The notes beneath the pieces are model-generated. The model had not been told where the DNA came from and ran no database searches. It was given only the letters and a program-made list of their open reading frames with translations. A stretch of DNA of 64,000 nucleotides, taken from Flavobacteriaceae bacterium (GTDB lineage: Bacteria; Bacteroidota; Bacteroidia; Flavobacteriales; Flavobacteriaceae). Below are positions 27,853 through 35,727 of this stretch, in pieces. The position numbers and the translations under genes were made by a program. The DNA lies in the NCBI GenBank assembly GCA_029243165.1, contig JAQWSN010000003.1, positions 62,001 to 126,000 on the forward strand, given 5' to 3'. Within the stretch, counting starts at the first letter, position 1. The number at the start of each line of letters is the position of its first letter.

Positions 27853-27883
27853 ATTGTAGTATCTTTAATGATAACTATTTTTG
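27853..27883 (+). promoter_or_regulatory. Promoter for the sulfatase gene, leaderless layout
   Basis: ATTG at 27853-27856, a 19-nt spacer, then an exact -7 box TATTTTTG at 27876-27883. The sulfatase ATG begins at 27887, 3 nt after the box, so the expected transcript starts at or very near the start codon. Confidence 0.6.
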
Positions 27884-27886
27884 ATC

Positions 27887-29488
27887 ATGAATTTATTTAA
27901 ATGCCTTTGGTTTTGTTCTCTTCTTTTTTTCTCGTGTAGTCCAGAAAAGACAACCCCCACTGCTCCAAATATCATTTGGTTGGTTGCAGAAGATCAGTCC
28001 CCAGAATTTTTTCCAATGTATGGGAATGCTTCGGTACAACTCCCTTATCTGTCTAGTTTGGCTAAGGACGGAGTCGTCTTTACCAATGCTTACAGTCCTG
28101 TTCCTGTATGTGCTCCAGCACGGAGTGCATTAATAAGCGGTCTTTATCCTACAACCTTGGGAACTCACAATATGAGAACTTACAACGCCTACAAAAAAGA
28201 AAATGAACCCAGTATTGGGATTCCTAGTTATTCACCGCCTGCTCCTCAAGGTGTTAGAATGTTTCCTCAGTACCTTCGAAGCAAGGGCTATTACACAACA
28301 AATAATGCTAAAGAAGATTACAACTTTCAAAAAACAGAAGGTGTTTGGGACGAAAGTAGTTCCAAGGCCCATTGGAAAAATCGCAACCCGAATCAGCCCT
28401 TCTTCGCCGTATTTAACTTTGGAATTACCCACGAGTCCCAAATATGGAATCAAGGAAATGAACCGCTTTTAGTAGATCCTCAAAAAATCCCTGTACCTCC
28501 CGTTTTCCCAGATACAGCGGAAGTCAGGAAAGATCTGGCAGTAAACTACAGCAACCTAATTCGGCTAGACAAACAAATTGGTAACCTTATTGAAGAACTC
28601 AAATCAGAAGGACTTTACCAAAATAGTATCATTTTCTTTTACGGAGATCACGGAGGACCATTCCCTCGGTACAAGAGAGCCCTTTACGAAACGGGGATTA
28701 AAGTTCCTTTGATCATCAAATTTCCCAATCAAAAAAGAGCAGGAACCAAAAATAAAGACTTGATCAGCTTTATTGATTATGCTCCTACAGTTCTTTCTAT
28801 TGCAGGAATAAAACCTCCTGATGTAATGCAAGGGAAAGCACAATTTGGACCCCATGAAGCATCAGAAAAAGCTTCTTTTATTTTCGCCTCCTCTGACCGT
28901 TTTGACGAACAAGTCGATCGGTTAAGAGCTTTACGCTTCGGTACGTTTAAATACATTCGAAATTTTAATCCTGAAATCAGTAATGCACTCCCCGTTTCCT
29001 ATCGGGAACAGATGCCCATGATGCAACATTTAAACCTATTGTGGGAGGAACAAAAACTTGAGCCAAAAAGTGCTGCTTGGTTTAAAACTCCCAAGCCAAA
29101 AGAAGAACTTTACGATCTTGAAAAAGATCCTTATGAACTGGAAAATTTAGCAGGCAAATTACATTTGCAAGACACCTTGGACTTCTTCAGAAAAAGTATG
29201 GATAAGTGGATTGTAGAAACGGGAGACTTGGGTCAATATCCCGAAAAGGAATTAATGGAAAATTGGTTTCCGGAGGGAAAGTCCAGAAAGCTAACATCTT
29301 TAATAAGTAAAATCAAAGGTGGAAAAATCCACCTAGAACATCCTGATGAAGGAGCAACTATTGTCTGGAAAAAAAGTCCCGATTCCGTGTGGTCGGTCTA
29401 TTCCAACGCTTTAGATTTTAATAAATCCATAGAAGCAAAAGCGGTAAGGATTGGCTATGACCAAAGCCCTTTAACTACTTTTAATTAA
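27887..29488 (+). CDS. S1-family sulfatase, lipoprotein
   Basis: Formylglycine-dependent sulfatase. It has 533 residues, with a lipobox at C17 (LFFSC). The maturation motif is C75-A-P-A-R79 in PVCAPARSALISG, recognised by FGE/anaerobic SME. Metal-binding residues include AEDQSPEFF near the start and FYGDHGGPF. The layout resembles the heparan N-sulfatase-like branch (nucleoside/N-sulfo-sugar types), but substrate is not provable. It ends in a 4-nt convergent overlap with pdxA. The TTG two codons upstream lies in the promoter and is unlikely to be used. Confidence 0.92.
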   Translation: MNLFKCLWFCSLLFFSCSPEKTTPTAPNIIWLVAEDQSPEFFPMYGNASVQLPYLSSLAKDGVVFTNAYSPVPVCAPARSALISGLYPTTLGTHNMRTYNAYKKENEPSIGIPSYSPPAPQGVRMFPQYLRSKGYYTTNNAKEDYNFQKTEGVWDESSSKAHWKNRNPNQPFFAVFNFGITHESQIWNQGNEPLLVDPQKIPVPPVFPDTAEVRKDLAVNYSNLIRLDKQIGNLIEELKSEGLYQNSIIFFYGDHGGPFPRYKRALYETGIKVPLIIKFPNQKRAGTKNKDLISFIDYAPTVLSIAGIKPPDVMQGKAQFGPHEASEKASFIFASSDRFDEQVDRLRALRFGTFKYIRNFNPEISNALPVSYREQMPMMQHLNLLWEEQKLEPKSAAWFKTPKPKEELYDLEKDPYELENLAGKLHLQDTLDFFRKSMDKWIVETGDLGQYPEKELMENWFPEGKSRKLTSLISKIKGGKIHLEHPDEGATIVWKKSPDSVWSVYSNALDFNKSIEAKAVRIGYDQSPLTTFN

Positions 29489-30495
29489 GTTGTCTCAAGT
29501 TCTTTGCGTTGGAGGAAAATTGATCTCGCAGCAAATAAGGCCTCTACAAATGAACTCGAATCCGCTTTCCCTTGTCCTGCAATATCAAAAGCAGTTCCGT
29601 GATCAGGTGAAGTTCGTACTCTATTGAGTCCAGCTGTAAAATTGACTCCTTTCCCAAAAGAAAGAGTTTTAAAAGGAATCAGCCCTTGATCGTGATACAT
29701 GGCTAAAACGGCATCGTAGTTAGAAAATGACTGACTGCCAAAAAACCCATCGGCTGGGAAAGGCCCAAAGACTAGATCTCCCTTTTGAAATAGCTTTTGA
29801 ATCAACGGTCTAAGTACCTTGTCATCTTCTGTTCCGATTACTCCCTGATCGCCCGTGTGAGGATTGATACCCAGTACGGCAATTTTTGGTCGTGAAATTC
29901 CAAAATCTTGAATGAGGCTTTTTGATAACAACTTAATTTTTTTAGTGACTTCTTCCTCTGTCAAGGAATTAACGACGTCTTTAAGGGGAATATGATCGGT
30001 AACCAACGCTACTCTTAAGTTTTCTGAAATCATAAACATCAAACTTTCACCCTCAAGTTGTTGATTCAAATAATAGGTATGACCAGGAAATTGAAATGCA
30101 TTTGTTTGAATATTTTTTTTGTGAATTGGGGCGGTGACCAAAGCATCAATCTGATTGCTTTTTAAAGCTGCTGTAGCAGCCTCCAAAGAACTAAGCGCTG
30201 CATCACCGCCTGCTGGCTCTGCTTTTCCATAATTAAATTCGAATGTGTTTTTCCAAGTATTGATCACGTTCAACTGACCTTGCTTTGGGGTTTTTAAATT
30301 TTTTAAAGAAAAAATTGAAGTTTGCAAATCCAAACGGTTCTTTTCATTAATCAGATTATCACTATTTGCAAATACCACAGGGGTAAAAAAAGTAAAAAGA
30401 CGTTTGTCCTGAAATGCTTTTAAAATAATTTCTATTCCAATTCCATTGGGATCTCCAGCTGAAATTCCAACGCTAATTTTAGAGATATCACTCAC
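29485..30495 (-). CDS. pdxA: 4-hydroxythreonine-4-phosphate dehydrogenase
   Basis: NAD-dependent oxidation in the DXP-dependent pyridoxal phosphate pathway. It has 336 residues, full length. Landmarks are VGISAGDPNGIGIEI at the N-terminus, TAPIHKKNIQ, FPGHTYYL, LGINPHTGDQGVIG and AMYHDQGLIPFK (metal-binding His residues). It is divergent from ribE, with a promoter box of its own. Confidence 0.97.
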   Translation of the reverse strand: MSDISKISVGISAGDPNGIGIEIILKAFQDKRLFTFFTPVVFANSDNLINEKNRLDLQTSIFSLKNLKTPKQGQLNVINTWKNTFEFNYGKAEPAGGDAALSSLEAATAALKSNQIDALVTAPIHKKNIQTNAFQFPGHTYYLNQQLEGESLMFMISENLRVALVTDHIPLKDVVNSLTEEEVTKKIKLLSKSLIQDFGISRPKIAVLGINPHTGDQGVIGTEDDKVLRPLIQKLFQKGDLVFGPFPADGFFGSQSFSNYDAVLAMYHDQGLIPFKTLSFGKGVNFTAGLNRVRTSPDHGTAFDIAGQGKADSSSFVEALFAARSIFLQRKELETT

Positions 30496-30512
30496 ACCTT
30501 GTCATTTATAAC

Positions 30513-30532
30513 TACTTTTGTAAACAAATGTA
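30513..30532. promoter_or_regulatory. Back-to-back -7 boxes for ribE (+) and pdxA (-)
   Basis: TACTTTTG at 30513-30520 faces ribE (ATG 30548). TACATTTG on the minus strand at 30532-30525 faces pdxA (ATG 30495). Both match TAnnTTTG exactly and are 4 nt apart, so the polymerases would compete. Neither has a clear -33 box at the standard distance. Confidence 0.5.
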
Positions 30533-30547
30533 CTTAATTTTAAACGC

Positions 30548-31135
30548 ATGTTTACAGGAATCATAGAAGCTTTTGGACGTGTCATTGCACTTGAAAGAGA
30601 GGGAGAAAACCTTCACATAAGCATTGAAAGTTCGTTGTCTAAAGAGCTCAAAATAGACCAAAGTGTTGCCCATAACGGAGTTTGTCTTACCGTTGTAAGA
30701 TGCGATCCTAAAAACTACACTGTAACGGCTATTGACGAAACTTTAAAAAAAACCAATCTTGGGACTTTAAAAATGGGTTCTTATGTCAATCTCGAACGTG
30801 CCATGAAACTCGGAGCTCGTTTAGACGGTCATATGGTTCAAGGTCATGTAGATCAAACAGCTAAATGTATTGAAGCCAAAACATTAGACGGTAGCTGGTT
30901 TTACACATTTGAATACGACAAGAGTTCGGGTCATATTACCATAGAAAAAGGTTCAATTACAATAAATGGAGTAAGCCTAACAGTGGTCAACTCGAAAGAG
31001 AACCAGTTTTCTGTAGCCATCATTCCTTTTACCTACGAACACACAAATTTTAATCAACTCAACATAGGAGACCCCGTCAATCTTGAATTTGATCTGATTG
31101 GCAAATATTTAGCTAAATTGTATTTAAGTCGTTAA
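30548..31135 (+). CDS. ribE: Riboflavin synthase alpha subunit
   Basis: Dismutates two 6,7-dimethyl-8-ribityllumazines to riboflavin. It has 195 residues made of two lumazine-binding repeats, each with a GVCLTV/GVSLTV motif (residues 48-53 and about 142-147), and starts with the invariant MFTGIIE. No FMN riboswitch is visible in the 52-nt leader. It is followed after 30 nt by the Na+/H+ antiporter. Confidence 0.97.
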   Translation: MFTGIIEAFGRVIALEREGENLHISIESSLSKELKIDQSVAHNGVCLTVVRCDPKNYTVTAIDETLKKTNLGTLKMGSYVNLERAMKLGARLDGHMVQGHVDQTAKCIEAKTLDGSWFYTFEYDKSSGHITIEKGSITINGVSLTVVNSKENQFSVAIIPFTYEHTNFNQLNIGDPVNLEFDLIGKYLAKLYLSR

Positions 31136-31165
31136 TTTTTATATATTTAGGTAAACTATATCATA

Positions 31166-32434
31166 ATGAATTTACTCGAATTATCAACTGTATTGTTGCT
31201 CCTAGCATCTGTCTTTTCCATTATTAATCTTAGAATTTTAAAACTCCCACAAACCATTGGCTTAATGGTTTTAGCCATTGTACTTTCCTTGGGTGTTTTA
31301 GTGATCGGTTTGATTGCTCCAGATTTTTTATCTCTGGCCACATCGTTAACCCAGCAATTTGATTTTAGTGTATTACTAATTGACGTCATGCTCCCGTTTT
31401 TATTGTTTGCCGGTGCCATCAGCGTCAATGTTCATGAATTACTTAAAGATAAAGTCACCATCCTTTTATTGGCAAGCTTTGGTGTTGTTTTTTCCACTTT
31501 TGCTGTAGGTACAGGTCTTCACTGGCTCGTTAGTCAGCCCTTTTTAGGGATGACCTCCGTCGGTTTGACTTATGTTGACTGCCTCTTATTCGGAGCCCTT
31601 ATTGCGCCTACAGATCCTATTGCTGTTTTGGCCATGGTCAAGAAAATGAATCTATCTACCGTTACCGAAACACGAATTGCAGGCGAATCTCTATTTAATG
31701 ATGGAATTGGCGTGGTTGTATTTCTAACGCTCTTAAGTATGAAAATAGAAGGAGTAGAAAATATTACCGCACAAAGTGTTACTGCTTTATTTGCAACTGA
31801 GGTCATTGGAGGAATTTTACTTGGAGCTGCTATGGGATATTTAGGTTTGAAACTTGTAAAATATATTGAAAATGAACACGTAGAATTGGAGGTCCTCATT
31901 ACCCTCTCGTTGGTTCTTTTAGTTCCTGTAATTTCTCATATGTTTCACTTCTCCGCAGTTTTAGGTGTGGTTATGATGGGACTTTTTTTAAATCAAAATA
32001 TCGATACCGATAAAGATGCAGAAGGAGTACAAAAAGCCATGGGAGATTATGTTTACAAATTTTGGCATTTGATTGACGAAACTTTGAATGCTATCCTGTT
32101 CATCCTTATTGGTTTGGAAATTATCCCCATCCTTCAAAACTTTGATTTAAGCTATGTCTTGATTATCCTTTTAGTCATTTTTTTGGTTGTAATTTCAAGA
32201 GGTATTGGTGTTTTTGTTCCCATCAAAATTTTATCCATCAAAAAGTCTTTTGAAAAAAATACCGCTCTCATAATAACTTGGGGAGGCTTACGAGGGGGCC
32301 TGAGTATCGCCTTGGCGTTAAACTTGCCAGATAGTATCGGTACAGGAAAAGATTTAATCCTAATCCTTACTTATGGAGTTGTTTTATTTACAATTTTAGT
32401 ACAAGGACTTACTTTGAAAAAAATCGTCAAATAA
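31166..32434 (+). CDS. CPA1-family Na+/H+ antiporter
   Basis: A 422-residue inner-membrane cation:proton antiporter with about 12 hydrophobic segments. The ion-binding motif is FGALIAPTDPIAV and the conserved AGESLFNDGIGVVVF follows. WGGLRGGLSIALALNLP is the typical late helix. NhaP-type members exchange Na+ or K+ for protons, which fits a marine habitat. The usual long cytoplasmic tail is missing. Confidence 0.93.
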   Translation: MNLLELSTVLLLLASVFSIINLRILKLPQTIGLMVLAIVLSLGVLVIGLIAPDFLSLATSLTQQFDFSVLLIDVMLPFLLFAGAISVNVHELLKDKVTILLLASFGVVFSTFAVGTGLHWLVSQPFLGMTSVGLTYVDCLLFGALIAPTDPIAVLAMVKKMNLSTVTETRIAGESLFNDGIGVVVFLTLLSMKIEGVENITAQSVTALFATEVIGGILLGAAMGYLGLKLVKYIENEHVELEVLITLSLVLLVPVISHMFHFSAVLGVVMMGLFLNQNIDTDKDAEGVQKAMGDYVYKFWHLIDETLNAILFILIGLEIIPILQNFDLSYVLIILLVIFLVVISRGIGVFVPIKILSIKKSFEKNTALIITWGGLRGGLSIALALNLPDSIGTGKDLILILTYGVVLFTILVQGLTLKKIVK

Positions 32435-32435
32435 G

Positions 32436-32466
32436 TTTCTTCTCAAGATTGGGATTCCTATATTTG
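32436..32466 (+). promoter_or_regulatory. Promoter of the short transcription unit
   Basis: TTTC at 32436-32439, a 19-nt spacer, then an exact TATATTTG at 32459-32466. The expected start point is about 32472. It starts inside the antiporter stop region and drives a unit of roughly 165 nt ending at a strong terminator. Confidence 0.6.
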
Positions 32467-32528
32467 AAATGAGAAGTTCGAGCTGTGACAACAGCTAAGT
32501 TTAACTAAATGTAGAAAGGAGGTGTCTT

Positions 32529-32591
32529 ATGTCTTATGAAAATCATTTGAGGAATTCAAGACAGCAGGTGCCTACTCATGGCCCGCTGTAA
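32529..32591 (+). CDS. Putative 20-residue peptide with ideal Shine-Dalgarno
   Basis: The ORF encodes MSYENHLRNSRQQVPTHGPL and stops at TAA 32589-32591. GGAGG at 32518-32522 sits 6 nt before the ATG, the ideal distance, inside a 13-nt match to the 16S tail. Almost no other gene in this window has such a site, as expected in this phylum. Codons such as AGG, CCG and CTG are unlike the neighbours, which may reflect RNA structure. It is basic, lacks a membrane segment and has no family I know. It could be a leader peptide for the oxygenase gene downstream, or not translated. Confidence 0.4.
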   Translation: MSYENHLRNSRQQVPTHGPL

Positions 32592-32610
32592 TATTCCTTA
32601 TCTATGTATA

Positions 32611-32637
32611 AAGCGAGCCGATGGGCTCGCTTTTTTT
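32611..32637 (+). terminator. Strong intrinsic terminator before the 2OG oxygenase gene
   Basis: AAGCGAGCC / GGCTCGCTT stem (32611-32619 / 32624-32632), GATG loop and a seven-T tract. It ends only 13 nt before the ATG of the next gene, so that gene needs read-through or attenuation control unless it has an unseen promoter. Confidence 0.88.
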
Positions 32638-32650
32638 AAACCTTCAAACC

Positions 32651-33601
32651 ATGCAAAAAATTCCTCAGGCCGACTTAAACGCTTTTCTTTCCGAAGATAT
32701 TCAACAACAAAAAGCATTTGTACAAAAAGTAGGGAACGCCTTTGAAGAAATCGGATTCTTGGCCCTCAAAGGGCATTTCCTAGATCGTGAACTGCAAACA
32801 GCTCTTTATCGAGAAATCAAGGCTTTTTTTGCTCTCCCTGATGAAATAAAAAATTCCTACGAAATAAAAGGAGGCGGTGGACAGCGAGGTTACACCGGTT
32901 TCGGAAAAGAACATGCTGAAGGAAGAAATGTTGGCGATTTAAAAGAATTTTGGCACTTTGGTCAAGATCTAGAAAGTCATCCTAACCTAAAATCTAATTA
33001 TCCTGAAAACATTCAAGTTAAACAATTGGATGCTTTCAATTCCATTGGTAACACCGTTTTCAAACGTTTAGAAAAAACAGCCCAAATACTTCTTCAAGCC
33101 ATTGCTTTGTACCTGGATCTCGATCTAAACTATTTTGATCGTTACATCTTGGAAGGAAACTCGATACTAAGAGCCATTCATTACCCTCCAATAACAGAAG
33201 CCCCGAAAGAAGCTGAACGTGCTGCTGCTCATGGAGACATTAATCTTATCACCCTTCTCATGGGAGCTCAGGGAAGTGGATTACAGGTTTTAAATAGACA
33301 AAATGAGTGGATTGATGCCATTGCCGAACCTGACGAATTAATTGTAAATGTTGGAGATATGCTTTCCCGTTTAACCAATAACAAACTTCCATCCACCATT
33401 CACAGGGTTGTAAATCCACCCGAAAAAGATTGGTCTAAAGCTCGTTACTCCCTCCCTTTCTTTATGCATCCTGTACCTCATATGCCCCTAAACTGTTTGT
33501 CACAAACAGTTGATGAAAAGCACCCAAAAAAATACGATGATATTACCGCAGGTGAGTTTTTGCATCAACGACTCGTAGCATTAGGGCTCTTTGATAGCTG
33601 A
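32651..33601 (+). CDS. 2-oxoglutarate/Fe(II)-dependent oxygenase, IPNS-like
   Basis: A 316-residue cytosolic dioxygenase of the isopenicillin N synthase/ACC oxidase family. The iron ligands are H194 and D196 in AAAHGDINLITLL and H251 in STIHRVVNP. The 2OG-binding Arg is R265 in KARYSLPFF. The N-terminal DIOX_N-like region has the RGYTGFGKE segment. The substrate is unknown. I chose ATG 32651 because an in-frame ATG at 32621 is inside the terminator hairpin. Its 3' end overlaps the convergent serine hydrolase gene by 21 nt. Confidence 0.9.
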   Translation: MQKIPQADLNAFLSEDIQQQKAFVQKVGNAFEEIGFLALKGHFLDRELQTALYREIKAFFALPDEIKNSYEIKGGGGQRGYTGFGKEHAEGRNVGDLKEFWHFGQDLESHPNLKSNYPENIQVKQLDAFNSIGNTVFKRLEKTAQILLQAIALYLDLDLNYFDRYILEGNSILRAIHYPPITEAPKEAERAAAHGDINLITLLMGAQGSGLQVLNRQNEWIDAIAEPDELIVNVGDMLSRLTNNKLPSTIHRVVNPPEKDWSKARYSLPFFMHPVPHMPLNCLSQTVDEKHPKKYDDITAGEFLHQRLVALGLFDS

Positions 33602-34798
33602 TTTATTTTTTCTTAATTCCTCCAAAACAAAACGCCCTAGCGAAGCTAAAAAAGGAATCCCTACATTGTCAAATTCATAAATGTCGTCGTTAAAGATTTC
33701 ATTTTCGTTTACCAAAATAGTAGCCGTTAAGAAAAAGGCCAAATCGAATTCCTTGTCTTGAATAAATGCTACATCTGTTAGCGTGCCATAAGCATATCCC
33801 ACCTTGTTATGAATCCGGATTTGGTCGGTCATCATCCCTTTTTGATCTCCATGAATAAAAAACTTGTTGTAACTGTCCCAATATTCCCCATTATCATAAT
33901 TTGGGAATTGACTTTCTAAGGTGGAACGACTCATCCAAAAACGTAAGAATTCATAATCCGTATCTGCTAATCTGAATTGTTTTGATTTCGGAAAGGCTTG
34001 TGGAAACATAAGTCGTTTTAAAATTCCTTCTAAATCCAGGATGGAAATTCTGTTTTTTTTGCTAAAATCCATCGGACTATTGACCAAAGTCCCTTCAGAT
34101 AAAAATCCCTTCCCCTTAACTACTCCTTTAAGGTTTTGGTTGCTTTGCTTAAAGCTTGAAGTTATTGAGCCTTGATGATAAAGTGTATCGCCCTCACTGT
34201 TAAAAAAAGTGTATTCCCAAGTCGTTTCATTGTCTGCACCAAAAAGAAACTTGTGAAAAATCTGAGTATTGTTAAGCCCAACACCCTTCAATTCGGAGTT
34301 GATGTAATCCCTTCCTAAAAAATCAAACAAATAGTTGTATGCATCGTTATCACTAACTAAAAATATTTTTTTAATAAGGTGAGAGAATGTCAACGCTCCC
34401 TCTTCCTGACTAGGGTCATTTAATTTTACTGGGACTCCTTGCTGGGTTCGAATTGTAAATGGAGTATCCGCGTCAATCAGAATCCCGCTACTTTGAAGTT
34501 CTCTGAGTTTTTGCAATGTTAAAGCAGCAATAGGAAGCTTGGCAGTACTGGCCGGATAAAAATAATGACCCTCATCTAAGTTAAAAAACGAAGAGTGAAA
34601 GTTCGTCTCTGTTGCCTCATTTGTATCAATCTGGGTTAAAAGGAGTTGAACTTCGTGCTTATCAAGCTGTTCAACAACTCTTTGAATGGCGCTATCAGGA
34701 CTCGACATGGCACGCTCAAGAATTGACTCCGTTTTACTACATTGAATACTAGTTAAGATCAATCCCATCAGGCAGATTAACTTCCTTTTTTTTAACAT
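33581..34798 (-). CDS. Class A beta-lactamase-fold serine hydrolase, lipoprotein
   Basis: 405 residues, with a lipobox at C20 (TSIQC). The beta-lactamase2/PBP-like catalytic set is present: S84-x-x-K87 in YPASTAKLPIAAL, SDN in FLVSDNDAYNYLF and a KxG-like triad in HNKVGYAYG. A large insertion lies between SDN and KVG (about 150 residues), and I see no omega-loop ExxLN. It is therefore more likely a peptidoglycan- or ester-acting enzyme than a resistance lactamase. It is separated from the sugar module by 83 nt. Confidence 0.85.
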   Translation of the reverse strand: MLKKRKLICLMGLILTSIQCSKTESILERAMSSPDSAIQRVVEQLDKHEVQLLLTQIDTNEATETNFHSSFFNLDEGHYFYPASTAKLPIAALTLQKLRELQSSGILIDADTPFTIRTQQGVPVKLNDPSQEEGALTFSHLIKKIFLVSDNDAYNYLFDFLGRDYINSELKGVGLNNTQIFHKFLFGADNETTWEYTFFNSEGDTLYHQGSITSSFKQSNQNLKGVVKGKGFLSEGTLVNSPMDFSKKNRISILDLEGILKRLMFPQAFPKSKQFRLADTDYEFLRFWMSRSTLESQFPNYDNGEYWDSYNKFFIHGDQKGMMTDQIRIHNKVGYAYGTLTDVAFIQDKEFDLAFFLTATILVNENEIFNDDIYEFDNVGIPFLASLGRFVLEELRKNKSAIKEP

Positions 34799-34881
34799 AA
34801 TTTGTTTTCCGTTTAATAGAACAATTGAATTTCAACTTTGGAACTCAAAAAATAGAAATTCGCAGCTGCTTAGTCATTATT

Positions 34882-35727
34882 TTATTCATTAAATTTTAAA
34901 ATATCCTCCGCTGAGGTTAAATCCGGAAGGTGTTCATGAACAGGTAAACAAATCGTCGTTTTCGGAAGTGTTTTATTCATCATTCTCAATGCTTCAGGCA
35001 GTTCCTTTTCATTTCGTTCGGGATGTATCGGACATTGCTTTAAAAAAGGGTAGAATACCTTCCCATCAAAGCTAAAAATATTCATGCTTACCCGAATTTC
35101 GCCTGTTCCATCTTTGTATTGATCTACTTGTTCTGGATCTGGTTTTTCAATAATATTTTTTAAATACCCTTCTGAATCGATATCCATGACCGCAAATTTG
35201 GAAATCCGCTCATCAGAAAAAGCCAATCCAGAACGGGCATAGCTGATTAACGCATGCGGTTCCATTCTTTCCGTTCGGAGCATTTCTAAAACCTTTGTTG
35301 AGTACAAATTATCCCCATTACAAACGGTAAAAGTGGTTTGCATTAGCTCTGGATGTTGCTCTAAAGTCTGCTGAACTGCATCTGCGGTTCCAAGGGGTTT
35401 TTCTCTATTTTTAGGAAGGTATTGAAGTGCAAAACGGATCTCAATATCGTTCAATAAAGTGTCGGTTTTCCACTGCTCCAATTGAGATTTAAACGCCTCA
35501 TTCTCAGGGCTGGTTATCAAATAAATATTTTTGTACCCTGCAGCTTTTGCGTTTTTTACCAAATAATACAAGAGCGGATGTTGACTCAAGCCAAGGGGTA
35601 TTAGACTTTTGTGTACTGTTGCAGCTTGCTTTTTTATTTCGTCTGCTACTGCACTTTTTTTTAGGGAACGTTTCATCCGCGATGAGGCTCCTCCTGCCAT
35701 AATCAATAATGAATTTGAATCTTTCAT
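34882..35727 (-). CDS. Sugar-phosphate nucleotidyltransferase
   Basis: 281 residues with the NTP_transferase fold. The nucleotide-binding motif is LIMAGGASSRMKR at residues 8-20, with a metal-binding Asp in VCNGDNLYST, and IIEKPDPEQ. It probably joins a sugar 1-phosphate to NTP, or acts in the reverse direction. Its start overlaps the stop of the GHMP kinase gene by 4 nt, and a kinase plus transferase pair is the usual salvage route from free sugar to nucleotide sugar. The sugar is not known. Confidence 0.85.
   Translation of the reverse strand: MKDSNSLLIMAGGASSRMKRSLKKSAVADEIKKQAATVHKSLIPLGLSQHPLLYYLVKNAKAAGYKNIYLITSPENEAFKSQLEQWKTDTLLNDIEIRFALQYLPKNREKPLGTADAVQQTLEQHPELMQTTFTVCNGDNLYSTKVLEMLRTERMEPHALISYARSGLAFSDERISKFAVMDIDSEGYLKNIIEKPDPEQVDQYKDGTGEIRVSMNIFSFDGKVFYPFLKQCPIHPERNEKELPEALRMMNKTLPKTTICLPVHEHLPDLTSAEDILKFNE

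Larger units (their letters stand above)
32473..32637 (+). ncRNA. Candidate structured small RNA or leader RNA
   Basis: This unit has its own promoter and terminator and holds three hairpins. The first is AGCTGT-gaca-ACAGCT (32481-32496). The second runs from 32561 to 32589: ACAGC, GG and GCC on the left pair with GGC, CC and GCTGT on the right, with two single-base bulges and a TACTCAT loop. The third is the terminator. Between the first two lies TAGAAAGGAGGTG (32512-32524), which by my knowledge of Bacteroidota 16S rRNA can pair with 13 nt of its 3' tail. ACAGC and GCTGT segments recur in both hairpins, so alternative folds are possible. It may be an attenuator for the next gene, a small mRNA or an sRNA. 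Confidence 0.5.

Noticed and set aside
33581-34798. Beta-lactamase resistance gene
   Set aside because: The SxxK, SDN and KxG motifs fit a serine hydrolase lipoprotein, but there is a large insertion and no omega-loop Glu, so a resistance call is not supported.
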